DNA of 64,000 nt from Liriodendron chinense (taxonomy: Eukaryota; Streptophyta; Magnoliopsida; Magnoliales; Magnoliaceae), in assembly GCA_003013855.2 (NCBI GenBank), contig ML058384.1:16626176-16690175 (forward strand), given 5' to 3'. Made by a program: the position numbers and the translations under genes. The notes below the pieces were generated by a model. It was not told where the DNA came from. It did not search any database and was given only the letters and a program-made list of their open reading frames with translations. How positions within the stretch are numbered: position 1 is the first letter of the stretch; each line of letters starts with the position of its first letter. Shown piece after piece: positions 58,101 through 60,841 of the stretch.

Positions 58101-59718
58101 TCCCAATTGGGCTGGTTCATGCTCCATGTCTATTTGGACATTATCATTGTGAAACTAGAGAAGAACTTGATACCTGGAAAAGTAATTATCTTTCCTTCAG
58201 GGGCCATGTTAATGTAATTAAATAGCCATTAGCTAATCTTCCGCTATTACCTTTTGCTATTTAAGATTTGAGGCTGATGAGATTCATGGTAGGAAGAAGA
58301 ATAGACAGAAGCAGAGAGGAGAAAAGAAACTCTTTACCCTTAAAGCTCTTATTTGTAAAGAAACTGTAAACAATACATCTTATTGTATGGTACTATGATA
58401 GGAGCACCAAATTGAAAATGCACAAAACACAAACTCACACTTCTTATACACTCAGTTCAAGTTGCAGCATGAGTCCAGGTTGGACACAATCTCCTGATGA
58501 TGATAAGAACTGCATGCTTTTATGAGAATGCTAGCCAATTGATTACACCCAACAAATGAAGTACACAACAACTTGGACAAAATCTCTCTTACAAAATGAC
58601 AATCTATCTCTGTAAACTTGGTTCTTTCATGGAAAACTGGATTAGAGGCGATATGGACTGCAGATTTGTTGTCACAATGTAACGAAACAGGAATACACGC
58701 ACTAAACTCCGTTTCCTGAAGAAGAGAACAAAGCCTGATAATCTCTCAAGTAGCAAGAGCCATCAAACAATACTCTGTTTCAGCGGAGGAACGTGACCCT
58801 ATAATCTGCTTCTTACTCTTTCAAAATGCCAGATTACTCCAAATGAACATACAATAGCTGCTTGTAGTTCTGTTCATTAGAGGAACCGGCCAAGTCAATA
58901 TCACAATACCTGCTATGATTCAGATGAATACAGTAAAGGGACCATGATTAGAATACAGTAAACCCTTTCTTGGGGCTGCCTTTAAATAGCAAAGAATTTG
59001 ATAAACTGCCTTGAGATGCTGAGAACATGGAGGATGCATGAATTGACTGGTTGCGCTGACAACACAAGCAATGTTCAGACAAGTTATTGTCAAGTAAATG
59101 AACTTCTCCACCTGATGATCATACTTGCCCAGATCTGGAAGGACTTTTGACTCCTTTCTGTGAAGGTGGTGATTGACTTCAAAAGGAATATCTGCAGGTC
59201 GAGAACCTATTGTGCCTGTATTTTTAAGAAGGTTGAAAATATATTCCTTTGAGAAATACATTTGCTTGACCTATTGTGACCTATTGTCAAGTACTCATTA
59301 CTCAGTTTTTGTGTTTGTTTCCTCGTAGAAAGTCAACAATGGAATTAGGCCAAGAAATAACGCTATAAAGTTTATGGACTGGGTTATCTATAAATGCATG
59401 TGGTCCTTTACAAATTAGGTTACTGACTTCAATAATTCATTTGTACTCTTGTCAAATTTTTAATCCTTTCTTTTCATTTTCAATTGTATATTTATTCTCT
59501 GGTTTTTTGGCCCTTTTTGTAATATATATCAGTGTTGCTAAATTTGATAGCATAAATTATAGTACTCTCTTTTCTAGGTTGGTGATGATTGTCGACAAGA
59601 TGTCCTTGCTCTTCAAGTGATTTCACTCCTTCGAGACATTTTTGAAGCAGTTGGACTTAATCTCTATCTTTTTCCATATGGTGTTCTCCCAACTGGTCCT
59701 GAGAGAGGCATAATCGAG
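6283..59718 (+). CDS. PI4KA1: Phosphatidylinositol 4-kinase alpha (PI4K type III alpha), partial gene, 14 internal exons
   Basis: The enzyme phosphorylates phosphatidylinositol at the 4-position, at the plasma membrane in plants, making the PI4P pool used for lipid signalling and membrane identity (family knowledge). Exons: 6283-6441, 6525-6707, 8076-8609, 8737-9096, 24841-25055, 29100-29289, 29601-29737, 29883-30036, 38493-38759, 38924-39001, 39221-39268, 56260-56432, 56513-56708, 59578-59718. They encode about 945 residues that follow the plant PI4K-alpha protein in order: the stretch around SMSQREEHVRDIS, GIRTANVPAV, EIAGMRRLYESIGGFQ, LLRLLCWCPAYISTPEAM, KGHPRVMAYVLRVLESYPPE, KVPIMITFNVVDRDG, ACIFK and VGDDCRQDVLALQ. 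The last two are the ATP-binding lysine region and a hallmark of the kinase N-lobe. Every intron is GT..AG and phases agree, with no stop or frameshift. Start codon, catalytic loop and stop lie outside the window. Identity is sure; the exact edges are read by eye. Confidence 0.95.
6525..6707 (+). CDS. PI4KA1: PI4KA1 exon 2 of window
   Basis: 61 codons starting VLWNSSC and ending APCTTQGLLQ, phase 0 on both sides, after an 83-bp intron ending ATGCAG and before GTATGC. The open frame continues upstream into the intron, so the acceptor rather than an ATG sets the start. Confidence 0.94.
6708..8075 (+). other. PI4KA1 intron 2 of window, no element recognised
   Basis: A 1.4-kb AT-rich intron with a T-run near 7556. 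The open frames in it show no family resemblance and lack supporting context. Confidence 0.5.
8076..8609 (+). CDS. PI4KA1: PI4KA1 exon 3 of window
   Basis: 178 codons, phase 0 on both sides, after TATTCAG and before GTAAAT. It holds the motifs TDVVSVLSEI, GIRTANVPAV, EIAGMRRLYESIGGFQ and RLLQQFVNIAEKGG, and ends at LLLSNL. The open frame runs on past the donor, but the residues there do not match the family, so the exon stops at 8609. Confidence 0.95.
8737..9096 (+). CDS. PI4KA1: PI4KA1 exon 4 of window
   Basis: 120 codons, phase 0 on both sides, after a 127-bp intron ending GTTCAG and before GTTAGC. It encodes LLRLLCWCPAYISTPEAM, LVLAELVDAW, WTIDTKRGLFA and HRLWLGFFIDRFE. It is followed by a 15.7-kb intron filled with retrotransposons. 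Confidence 0.95.
9097..9779 (+). other. Start of PI4KA1 intron 4, no element recognised
   Basis: AT-rich sequence between exon 4 and a tandem repeat. Nothing coding seen. Confidence 0.45.
10238..10431 (+). repeat. 5' LTR of Copia 1
   Basis: 194 bp, TG..CA ends, highly similar over its whole length to 15812-16003. It has the short LTR typical of small copia lineages. Confidence 0.92.
10432..10449 (+). promoter_or_regulatory. Primer binding site of Copia 1
   Basis: TGGTATCAGAGCC directly after the LTR, the usual plant site complementary to initiator methionine tRNA. Confidence 0.9.
10833..12503 (+). pseudogene. Copia 1 Gag, protease and start of integrase
   Basis: The open frame begins at 10725, but the Gag-like sequence starts at the ATG at 10833 (MDSKSSEGPLSI). 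In order: a UBN2-type capsid region with FLLWSRVVKMYV and LNSMEPHVAS, a zinc knuckle C-x2-C-x4-H-x4-C at about 11614-11655, a protease site reading MNSGASNHM, where the family has DSGA (catalytic Asp replaced by Asn), and the gag-pre-integrase motif LWHARLGHV near 12347. An in-frame stop at 12501-12503 ends it just before the integrase core. Confidence 0.9.
12504..12871 (+). pseudogene. Copia 1 integrase core, left part
   Basis: In frame after the stop at 12501: FELVHSDIWGPSP, FVTFIDDF and WSDNGGGY give the first two catalytic aspartates. A 45-bp tandem duplication (CATCCAAGTCCTTTACCAAC at about 12732 and 12777) breaks the frame. Then IPQQNG and LLEV-like residues run into the MITE at 12872. 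Confidence 0.85.
12872..13623. mobile_element. Non-autonomous hAT-like element, CARTGTT family, in Copia 1 integrase
   Basis: The left end CAATGTTTTAAATATCG mirrors the right end CGATATTTAAAACACT. Near both ends are TATCG and GGATATATCG words, and the interior matches the element at 2217-3178. It cuts the copia integrase between the LLEV motif and LLLGMDVPKSYW. The flanks share TACAC; an exact 8-bp duplication cannot be shown. It contains an A-run at about 13470-13487. Confidence 0.8.
13624..14429 (+). pseudogene. Copia 1 integrase end and start of reverse transcriptase
   Basis: Resumes the copia frame with GMDVPKSYWPATVLTACLIN, then VFGCVCFVHN, IFIGYCMQHKGYRCYDP and the linker, ending PAWKQAMEVEMEALHKSGTW at the entrance to reverse transcriptase. 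A frameshift follows near 14390. Confidence 0.88.
14430..15020 (+). pseudogene. Copia 1 reverse transcriptase
   Basis: Carries LDVKNALLNGDLTEEVYV and KVCKLKKALYGLK with in-frame stops, and NVDDIVLTGDD in place of the usual YVDD motif (14841-14873), then KEFEMKDFGCLRYFLGIEV. A shift follows near 14980. Confidence 0.88.
15021..15804 (+). pseudogene. Copia 1 RNase H and C-terminus
   Basis: In order: YQRLVGELIYL, RPNITQAVSIVSQYMHSP, then after a frameshift SDVDWAGCSTDRKSTSGYC, SRSSAEAGYKAIAHEACELL, YSDNQLAIHIASD, HIEVDIHFIREKI and ADIFTKAL. A polypurine tract (GAGGGGGAG, 15803-15811) abuts the 3' LTR. Confidence 0.9.
15812..16003 (+). repeat. 3' LTR of Copia 1
   Basis: 192 bp matching 10238-10431 with scattered point differences, so the insertion is not very recent. 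Followed by the GGTCC target duplication. Confidence 0.92.
16081..16550. other. Intron or old LTR-like sequence
   Basis: Contains an AT-rich stretch with TTTTAGGGGTATTTTAGT, as often seen in plant LTRs, but no partner copy in the window. Nothing coding. Confidence 0.3.
17041..17505 (+). pseudogene. Copia 2 integrase C-terminal region
   Basis: A 154-residue open stretch with VFGCTCFVQ, IMCIFLFLGYSRPQKGYKCY and YVLVDVTFFEEIPYF, typical of the end of copia integrase, followed by the variable linker to reverse transcriptase. It is a fragment, with broken frames on both sides. Confidence 0.8.
18929..21649. mobile_element. Candidate solo LTR (2.7 kb) in Copia 2 RNase H
   Basis: Begins TGTAGTGACGCCCCGG and ends CGGGGCGTTACA, so it has TG..CA ends that mirror each other over about a dozen bases. 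The flanks GAATC (18924-18928) and GAACC (21650-21654) fit a 5-bp duplication with one change. The copia reading resumes exactly after it. No coding sequence and no internal second LTR copy are seen, hence a solo LTR is the best guess. It contains an (AT)n run at about 19081-19119. Confidence 0.7.
19081..19119. repeat. (AT)n microsatellite
   Basis: About 39 bases of alternating AT inside the solo-LTR-like insertion. Confidence 0.95.
21877..22097. mobile_element. 221-bp hAT MITE, CARTGTT family, GATCGC words
   Basis: Perfect 13-bp terminal inverted repeat CAATGTTGTCAAA / TTTGACAACATTG and perfect 8-bp target duplication CTCTCAGT (21869-21876 and 22098-22105). The arms are rich in GCGATC, GATCGC and ATCGCATA words around a poly-T/poly-A centre. 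It cuts the copia 2 RNase H after ADVFTKSLS. Confidence 0.93.
22170..22440 (+). repeat. Probable LTR remnant after Copia 2
   Basis: Follows the copia C-terminus and its CAACTTGAGG tract. Contains TGTTAGTGTGTGGG, a GTGTTAGGG..CCCTAACAC hairpin and a CT-rich end. There is no second LTR to prove the edges. Confidence 0.45.
22504..22965 (+). mobile_element. Copia 3 fragment: C-terminus plus LTR start
   Basis: Residues REKIAAKEIITPYIQSKEQ and GFTKPLLREQLMNS followed by KLGIIDFYAPA are a copia RNase H tail of another lineage. They lead over GAGGGAAG into TGTTAGTGTAGTACAC at 22703, the expected start of its 3' LTR, which contains tandem TGTAACTCA words and fades near 22965. Confidence 0.75.
22966..24228 (+). 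other. PI4KA1 intron 4, no recognisable element
   Basis: AT-rich intron with a T-run at about 23349-23369. No coding or repeat structure recognised. Confidence 0.4.
24229..24345. mobile_element. Small hAT-like MITE, CARTGTT ends, GTAGCG words (117 bp)
   Basis: The left end CAGTGTTTCAAATAGCGC and right end GACTCAACATTG fit the CARTGTT termini of the other elements. The interior repeats TAGCG / GTAGCGT words as an inverted pair. No clean 8-bp duplication; moderate confidence. Confidence 0.6.
24841..25055 (+). CDS. PI4KA1: PI4KA1 exon 5 of window
   Basis: 215 nt (71 codons plus 2 nt) after TGTGTAG. It starts VVRHDSVEQLLLL and contains HPAAAGTFF and MLLGLKFCSCQ, ending LLEDRVY plus a split arginine codon finished by the next exon. 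The donor is GTGATC, weaker than the others, but the phase fits the next exon exactly. Confidence 0.93.
25380..25960 (+). pseudogene. RTE-type LINE fragment, endonuclease region
   Basis: Across frames one reads RNGVG-like residues followed by DKLTLVDGIVNAISVYA, IQVGQEESAER and FWDMLDELIQG. This is the segment of plant RTE endonuclease with the S-A-Y-A-P-Q-V-G motif. Several stops; lacks both ends. Confidence 0.7.
26208..26775. mobile_element. PIF/Harbinger-like MITE (568 bp)
   Basis: The left end GGGCCTGCTCGATTTGG mirrors the right end CCAAACAGGGTC, and TTA flanks both sides (26205-26207 and 26776-26778), as in Tourist elements. It carries a foldback-family copy at 26345-26610 inside it. No transposase. 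Confidence 0.8.
26345..26610. repeat. Foldback repeat copy 3, short form
   Basis: 266 bp, a nearly clean inverted repeat: GTGGGCTCCACCATGATGTA at the left and the mirror ATAATCATGGTGGGGCCCAC at the right, with GTGGACCACACCA meeting its own reverse (GGTGTGGTCCAC) near the centre. The long core of other copies is missing. Confidence 0.88.
27268..27570. mobile_element. Truncated CARTGTT-family element
   Basis: Starts CAATGTTTTATGTATCGG and keeps the order of the left half of the elements at 2217 and 12872: TATCG words, GGGAAACATT, ATTTGTTAAAAGG, and GGCTTCCATTGTATAAGGGCC. The right terminus is not found, so the edge is approximate. Confidence 0.6.
27571..28441. other. Intron with two unexplained minus-strand open stretches
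   Basis: On the minus strand 28131-27946 and 27953-27705 are open for 61 and 82 residues and read as charged, helical-looking protein (KYERLNAEYENKAIYLQTW and NKQQLLDKKHTKAHNLA). They nearly abut. I do not recognise them; they may be a retropseudogene piece or chance. Confidence 0.3.
28442..28737. mobile_element. Small hAT element, CAAGGTGT family (296 bp)
   Basis: The right end GCATACCTTG and left end CATATTATTCCGTAATGG are decayed family ends. The flanks CTGGTAAT (28434-28441) and GTGGTAAT (28738-28745) match at 7 of 8 bases. TAACGG/CGTTAC words fill both arms, and a (CT)n(AT)n run sits in the centre. Confidence 0.78.
28503..28577. repeat. (CT)n(AT)n compound microsatellite
   Basis: About 35 bases of CT then about 38 of AT, followed by a T-run. 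Lies inside the small hAT element and creates spurious open frames on both strands. Confidence 0.95.
29100..29289 (+). CDS. PI4KA1: PI4KA1 exon 6 of window
   Basis: 190 nt: one base that completes the split arginine codon, then 63 codons. After GTTCCAG it encodes ASLGWFAHEPEW, SEAQSVSVFVHHLMNE and a serine-rich stretch. The donor is GTAGGT. A 15-base run of C lies shortly after the donor. Confidence 0.92.
29328..29342. repeat. C15 homopolymer in PI4KA1 intron 6
   Basis: Fifteen C in a row, 38 bases after the exon 6 donor. Confidence 0.95.
29398..29640 (+). repeat. Tandem duplication of intron 6 end plus start of exon 7 (dead pseudo-exon)
   Basis: Two units about 125 bp apart. Both carry a TATAC.G.TGATTTGAGA stretch, a GTATCTGTTTT stretch and then the exon start. 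Bases 29476-29512 match the true exon start 29601-29637 with few changes (CAGTATCATCCCATCTGGGG is identical). The upstream copy has TCTTG where the real copy has the TGTAG acceptor, and its frame soon reaches a stop, so only the downstream copy can be used. Confidence 0.85.
29601..29737 (+). CDS. PI4KA1: PI4KA1 exon 7 of window
   Basis: 137 nt after TGTGTAG, starting MDQYHPIWG and holding KRKQLLLMLCQHEADRLDVW, ending in a split lysine codon before GTAATT. The first 37 bases of this exon, with the intron before it, are duplicated 125 bp upstream as a dead copy (separate entry). Confidence 0.93.
29883..30036 (+). CDS. PI4KA1: PI4KA1 exon 8 of window
   Basis: 154 nt after TTTTTACAG. The first base completes the split lysine codon; then KINSEKWIEYGRTAFSVDPR, RIALSLSSRFP and VTHLVQ, phase 0 before GTATGT. 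The following intron is 8.5 kb and TE-filled. Confidence 0.93.
30037..30799 (+). other. Start of PI4KA1 intron 8
   Basis: AT-rich, with loosely repeated AATCTTATG words between 30180 and 30330. The latter part from about 30490 may be the upstream part of the LINE fragment that follows, but no clear domain reads through. Confidence 0.4.
30800..31140 (+). pseudogene. RTE-type LINE 3' fragment
   Basis: Pieces of the RTE C-terminus appear in different frames: GAECWA at about 30835, FRWMCG at about 30897, and LIWYGHVL at about 30995. It is the same family region as the minus-strand LINE at 4810, here on the + strand and badly decayed. Confidence 0.6.
31370..31790 (+). pseudogene. L1-type LINE 3' end with A-rich tail
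   Basis: Reads HLFIDCPFARVLW-like and ERNNHCF-like residues across frames (31380-31590), typical of the zf-RVT domain and terminal region of plant L1 LINEs. It ends in the A-rich run AAAAAAGAAAAGAAAAAAAGG near 31785. Confidence 0.55.
31827..31879. repeat. (GAT)n microsatellite
   Basis: About 53 bases of ATG/GAT triplets with one imperfect unit. Confidence 0.95.
31880..32339. other. Intron, no recognisable element
   Basis: Very AT-rich; includes tandem TTTATTTATTCATTTATTTA words. No coding evidence. Confidence 0.4.
32520..32727. repeat. Tandem duplication of LTR end plus primer site
   Basis: (CT)n, then CTTTATACCAATCTACATGG and TATTAGAGCCTGGTT, appears twice in a row (primer sites at 32611 and 32709). 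The unit of about 95-100 bp spans the LTR/leader junction, so the element has two primer sites. Confidence 0.85.
32532..32576. repeat. (CT)n microsatellite in Copia 5 LTR
   Basis: About 45 bases of CT; a second run at 32630-32671 belongs to the duplicated unit. Confidence 0.95.
32730..32850. mobile_element. 121-bp hAT MITE of Ac-like type
   Basis: Left end TAGGGGTGTCAATGGGCC, right end GGCCCGTTGACAGTCCTA (imperfect inverted repeats of the Ac type), with a perfect 8-bp target duplication TGGTTAGG (32722-32729 and 32851-32858). It sits in the leader of Copia 5. No coding capacity. Confidence 0.92.
33207..33276. repeat. (AG)n microsatellite
   Basis: About 70 bases of AG with one interruption, inside the Copia 4 LTR. 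Confidence 0.95.
33860..34790 (-). pseudogene. Copia 4 reverse transcriptase and RNase H start
   Basis: KLKKALCGLKQSPRAWFAWF, then IYVHDIIVTGDD where YVDD is expected (Asp to His), KEFEIKELSPLRYFLGIEVA, then after a frameshift PGMCQRLVGELIYLTITR, and FDAAWARCPTDRKSTSGYC of RNase H. The last part of RNase H (33440-33860) is read with further stops. Confidence 0.85.
34812..35403 (-). pseudogene. Copia 4 linker and start of reverse transcriptase
   Basis: Open through a serine/proline-rich linker, then HVLLAVISSSSIPKSVVEAL, AWKQAMEAEMVALNKNDTC and HIVGCKWVYSIKYRANGS, the entrance to copia reverse transcriptase. Confidence 0.8.
35404..36162 (-). pseudogene. Copia 4 integrase
   Basis: 252 open residues. 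ALIHSDIWGPS and RFDNGGEYISQSF give the two catalytic aspartates and PQNGVPERKNHHLLEV the catalytic glutamate, so the D-D-E triad is intact. Then MKVPKSYSSAAMLTSCYLIN and VFGCICFVHSLGP. The frame shifts near 35410 into the next open stretch. Confidence 0.88.
36274..36828 (-). pseudogene. Copia 4 protease and pre-integrase region
   Basis: Protease site reads WIIDSRASDHTTG where the family has DSGAS (Gly to Arg next to the catalytic Asp). Then FRANLIFVHNLTKAF, RTIGVGYEHGGLYFL as in the region before integrase. Frames are broken. Confidence 0.75.
37731..38019 (+). other. Intron, no recognisable element
   Basis: Sequence after the Gag remnant of Copia 5, possibly more of it in decayed form. Nothing firm. 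Confidence 0.35.
38020..38320 (+). repeat. Diverged tandem duplication of a Copia RNase H scrap
   Basis: Two units about 140 bp long share TGCTCTGGTA, CCAT.TCTA.CTC, CTGAAGCTGAATTAT, GTG.TCATCAA, ATATGGGTAG.TTATTTATTT. Each encodes the copia SLTEAEL..CSS motif. The host intron continues to exon 9 at 38493. Confidence 0.75.
38493..38759 (+). CDS. PI4KA1: PI4KA1 exon 9 of window
   Basis: 89 codons after CTATGCAG, phase 0. It encodes LDLRTVPEALPFFVTPK, LLQQLPHWAACSITQALEFL, KGHPRVMAYVLRVLESYPPE and FMPQLVQALRYDEG, the most conserved part of the PIK helical domain here. The donor is the GTGAGA in a run of G; the phase of the next exon fixes the cut at 38759/38760. Confidence 0.95.
38924..39001 (+). 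CDS. PI4KA1: PI4KA1 exon 10 of window
   Basis: 26 codons after GAATGCAG, starting KLVEGYLLGAAQ and ending AHILIWHLQ, before GTATAA. Too short to show up as a long open frame but unmistakable by family sequence and phase. Confidence 0.93.
39221..39268 (+). CDS. PI4KA1: PI4KA1 exon 11 of window (16 codons)
   Basis: A mini-exon of 48 nt after TGGCAG and before GTATGC, encoding GETFPTEPGKDAGAIK. It corresponds to the variable GE..P.DG...K linker of the Arabidopsis protein, between the helical domain and the kinase domain. The next intron is about 17 kb. Confidence 0.88.
39360..39924 (+). repeat. 5' LTR of the Ty3/gypsy element
   Basis: 565 bp, rich in AAACCCTA / CCCTAAA-like words, matching 42179-42778 nearly throughout. 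Confidence 0.88.
39931..39950 (+). promoter_or_regulatory. Primer binding site of the Ty3/gypsy element
   Basis: TGGTATCAGAGC a few bases after the LTR end, complementary to initiator methionine tRNA. Confidence 0.8.
40578..40961 (+). pseudogene. Ty3/gypsy reverse transcriptase, N-terminal scrap
   Basis: WDELPPKRVIQHAINLVLGS, then AYQVNLAGHTEMQRQFDKLL and EEFIQES, then FTSKYDGTWC. These match the entrance of gypsy reverse transcriptase (LPP.R.IQH.I...PG, RM...E..E...Q...LL..GFI..S). The YxDD region is gone. Confidence 0.8.
41128..41813 (+). pseudogene. Ty3/gypsy integrase C-terminus and chromodomain-like tail
   Basis: RHIYELHDEIRKRINVSNEQ, VSDYVMVRIR and KLQARSAGPYKILKHLGINA are the zinc-binding-distal integrase tail. 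After a stop and frameshift the reading GYWKYHVKWKNMPILDYIW resembles the chromodomain of plant chromoviruses. Confidence 0.75.
42179..42778 (+). repeat. 3' LTR of the Ty3/gypsy element
   Basis: 600 bp. Longer than the 5' LTR mainly through a 35-bp tandem duplication near 42487-42556 (TAGAGCTCCATCATTGG twice). Confidence 0.88.
43340..43748. repeat. Foldback repeat copy 4
   Basis: GTGGACTACACCAATGATGT, GCATGAGCCCAAAAATGA on the left; TTTGGGTCCATGCCCTAAAA and ATGGATGGACGG on the right. The core is shortened. Confidence 0.75.
43830..44133. repeat. Foldback repeat copy 5
   Basis: GGGCCACCTTGATATACATA at the left, GTGACCTTATCAACAG in the core, ATGGATGGAAGATGTGGATA and GGTGGGCCCCAC at the right. 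The left arm is partly deleted. Confidence 0.75.
44246..44673. repeat. Foldback repeat copy 6
   Basis: Complete form: GTGGGCCTCACCACGATGTA, GGCATGAGCCTAAAAATGAG, AGTGGACCATAC, core, TTTGGGTTCAAGCCCTAAAA, ATGGATGGACGGCGTGGATA, CATGGTGGAGCCAC. Confidence 0.82.
44807..46375. repeat. Foldback repeat copy 7, interrupted by a CARTGTT element
   Basis: Left arm 44807-44938 (GTGGGACTTACAGTGATGCA, GGGCATGATCGCAAAAATGA). The remaining core and right arm, 46075-46375, have ATTAAAAACTTCATAG and AAGGTCACAAACACC-like words and ATGTATGGCGTGGATG. The element at 44939-46074 sits between. Confidence 0.78.
44939..46074. mobile_element. CARTGTT-family hAT element with ATCGTACGAT words (1136 bp)
   Basis: Perfect 8-bp target duplication GCCATGAT (44931-44938 and 46075-46082). 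Left end CGATGTTGTCAAATCGTA, right end TACGATTTTGATAACACTG, inverted to each other. The arms are made of ATCGTA, TCGTACGATT and ACGATATGAATCGTA words; the middle is AT-rich with no protein. Confidence 0.93.
47560..47775. repeat. Foldback repeat copy 9, right half only
   Basis: GTGACCTTACCAACAAG.. core, GCCCACCTGAGATTTGGAT, then GATGGACGGCATGGATATAC and AAGGTGGGCCCCAT. The left arm is absent. Confidence 0.75.
47890..48310. repeat. Foldback repeat copy 10
   Basis: Complete form: GGGCCCACCTCTATGTATGA, the core with GTGACCTTATCAACAGATTG, and the mirror GATGGACGGCATGGATATAC, CAGGTGGGCCC. The unit boundaries also carry GGGTGAGACCC / GGGTCTCACCC as outer inverted words. Confidence 0.82.
48423..48845. 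repeat. Foldback repeat copy 11
   Basis: GTGGGGCCCATAGTGATTTA, AGTGGACCACACCACA, core, TGGTCCGCTTGAGACTTGGA, ATATGGACGGAACAG, AGGTGGGCCCA. Bounded by GCGTGCGGAGT / ACTCCGCACG-type inverted words (48399-48415 and about 48866-48895). Confidence 0.82.
48850..49250. repeat. Hairpin and (AG)n-rich segment in the nested hAT
   Basis: Contains GCGTGGCTGTGAAACAGCCACGC (a 23-base hairpin at about 48920), a second CAGCCACGCCTTCC at 49018 with the following 40 bp repeated, an (AG)n run at 49059-49103 and GAAGAAG-type purine repeats to 49240. Open frames here on both strands are simple-sequence artefacts. Confidence 0.8.
49877..53034 (-). pseudogene. hAT transposase (BED finger, DUF659, hAT dimerisation), broken
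   Basis: Reads from 53034 down. A BED zinc finger comes first (IGWEHCQ, CNYCYRIISDRITRLKQHL) to 52750, ending at an in-frame TGA. An acidic/glycine-rich linker 52743-52490 follows, then a frameshift. 52450-51503 is DUF659 and the start of the catalytic core: TIMCDGWTG and VADNEV give two candidate catalytic aspartates, followed by LCAAHCIDLILEDI. Two further shifts fall near 51500 and 51354. 51352-50750 holds the hAT dimer domain (ADWWVNFGDDTPALQKIAVR, SSSCERNWS). The tail shifts again into a Y/S/P/Q-rich stretch. At least one stop and three frameshifts; not functional as it stands. Confidence 0.9.
53306..54260. repeat. 160-bp minisatellite, about six units, upstream of the transposase gene
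   Basis: Units begin near 53311, 53469, 53627, 53779, 53943 and 54102, each with TGATTTTCCCTAATTTTTAA, ATTATTCCGAAATTAAA, GTGCATAATCTGTAAAATGC, ATAAGTAACACATGTTATCC and AACCTTTAAACCAGAA. The last copy is partial. It lies between the transposase start and the right end of the hAT, where a promoter or terminal binding region would be expected. Confidence 0.92.
54610..54785. repeat. Sub-terminal palindromic word cluster of the large hAT
   Basis: TAACGGCCGTT, CGTAACGGCCGTTACGGGCC, TACGTATCGGCCGATACGGC and CGATACGTAACCG words stacked just inside the ACACCTTG end. Similar clusters occur at 46575-46650, 46780-46880, 49285-49450, 1505-1755 and 28630-28730. Confidence 0.88.
56260..56432 (+). CDS. PI4KA1: PI4KA1 exon 12 of window
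   Basis: 173 nt after TTATTCCAG, starting NASFQALLPILRQRI and holding FFDKVTSISGVLFPLPKEER, ending in a split arginine codon before GTATTA. It leads into the catalytic domain. Confidence 0.94.
56513..56708 (+). CDS. PI4KA1: PI4KA1 exon 13 of window
   Basis: 196 nt after an 80-bp intron ending CCTGCAG. It encodes GDDLYLPTATNKLVRGI, SAAKVPIMITFNVVDRDG and KPQACIFK, the N-lobe of the kinase with the lysine expected to bind ATP. Phase 0 before GTGAGC. Confidence 0.95.
56709..58280 (+). other. PI4KA1 intron 13, first part
   Basis: AT-rich intron without a recognised element or coding sequence. Confidence 0.45.
58440..59275 (-). mobile_element. Copia 7 fragment on the minus strand (reverse transcriptase end and RNase H)
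   Basis: From 59261 downward: MYFSKEYIFNLLKNTG, GSRPADIPFEVNHHL, EKFIYLTITCLNIACVVS, HLKAVYQILCYLKAAP. Then in broken frames SKKQIIGSRSSAETEY, LHCDNKSAVHIASNPVFHER and EIDCHFVRE down to about 58500. The LTR beyond is not resolved. Stops and a shift; inactive. Confidence 0.82.
59578..59718 (+). CDS. PI4KA1: PI4KA1 exon 14 of window (last visible)
   Basis: 47 codons after TTTCTAG: VGDDCRQDVLALQVISLLRD and GLNLYLFPYGVLPTGPERG, ending GIIE before GTGAAC. The next family segment, with the DRHNGN catalytic loop and DFG-type activation loop, is not seen up to 64000, so the following intron exceeds 4.2 kb. Confidence 0.94.
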
Positions 59719-60840
59719 GTGAACATGATTCTTTCTTTTTGATGCGTGTTCTCTTTTTGTCTACAGAATAAAGACTGCCACATAATCCTTATTGTAGCAG
59801 TCTTTTTTCTTTTCTTTTCTGAAGCTTTTCATATCTCATGGTTCTACTACCCCCCCCCCCCCCCCCCCCCCCCCTTTTTCTTTTTTGGTTTTTGCAGGTT
59901 CCATACTTCCATCTTGTTGTTTAATTTGATTATTGTTTATATTAGTCCAATTGATTTACCTCTGTCAAACTCTTGAAAGCATCAACATCAAAATATATCC
60001 CATGTTAATCTTCCTGTGTGTGCTTGGGCTTGCGTTCGCTGTGTGTATGCTAGCATGCTTTTAGTTGACACATGTGATGGCCAAATATTGATCCTGACTG
60101 TTCATTGATTCACCACTAGAGGTAAATCATGCTGATCAGATGATTCTCACCATCTGGTGAATAGCATGAAAATGAATTGTCATGATTGTGCGGAGAAATA
60201 CAATAGGCCCAATCGTCATCTTGAAACATCTATTTAACAGGCCCCACCATGGATTGCTTATGATTCCAAAGCAGTACTTTAGTTTGATGACACTAACCGT
60301 CCAATATATGGGACATAAAAAACAGAGGGTTAACAAAGTTACTGCATTGAAAGATTTAGACTGATTTGCATGACCTTTTTGCAGCATGGCTTGCCTACAG
60401 TGGCATGAATGAATGCATAATCTGGATGATAATTTACTGTCTGACATGTTCATTAAAAGCTTTGGAGATGTTGCTAATGTCTCCATGAAGGTGGGGGCAT
60501 TAGCATTTCCCATGTACATTATATAGTGATGTTTTTTGATATCTGGCTTAATTTGAATAAACTTTCAACATTTATGGTGTGGAAAATGGAATTTAGGTAT
60601 TGATCTATGACCCGAACACAAAATGGTATGATCTCTTGATCTTGATTATGCCATTTTGAGTTTGAGTCCATTTTTTCCTATGGTGTGATCCTTCAAATGA
60701 GTTTAAGTTTTTGGCTAGGGCATAGAAAATGGTGAGGTCCATTTACTTGGATGTCCGCATGCGTGCCATGTTTGGTACATGTGTATGTTGTTTGTGTTCA
60801 CATATTGAAGTCATGGTATTCAGAAGCAGTTACCTTGCGA
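59719..60840 (+). other. PI4KA1 intron after exon 14
   Basis: Contains a C25 run (59850-59874), a T-run and ordinary AT-rich sequence. No next exon is found. Confidence 0.45.
59850..59874. repeat. C25 homopolymer
   Basis: Twenty-five C in a row; the length may be unreliable in an assembly. Confidence 0.95.
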
Positions 60841-60841
60841 G

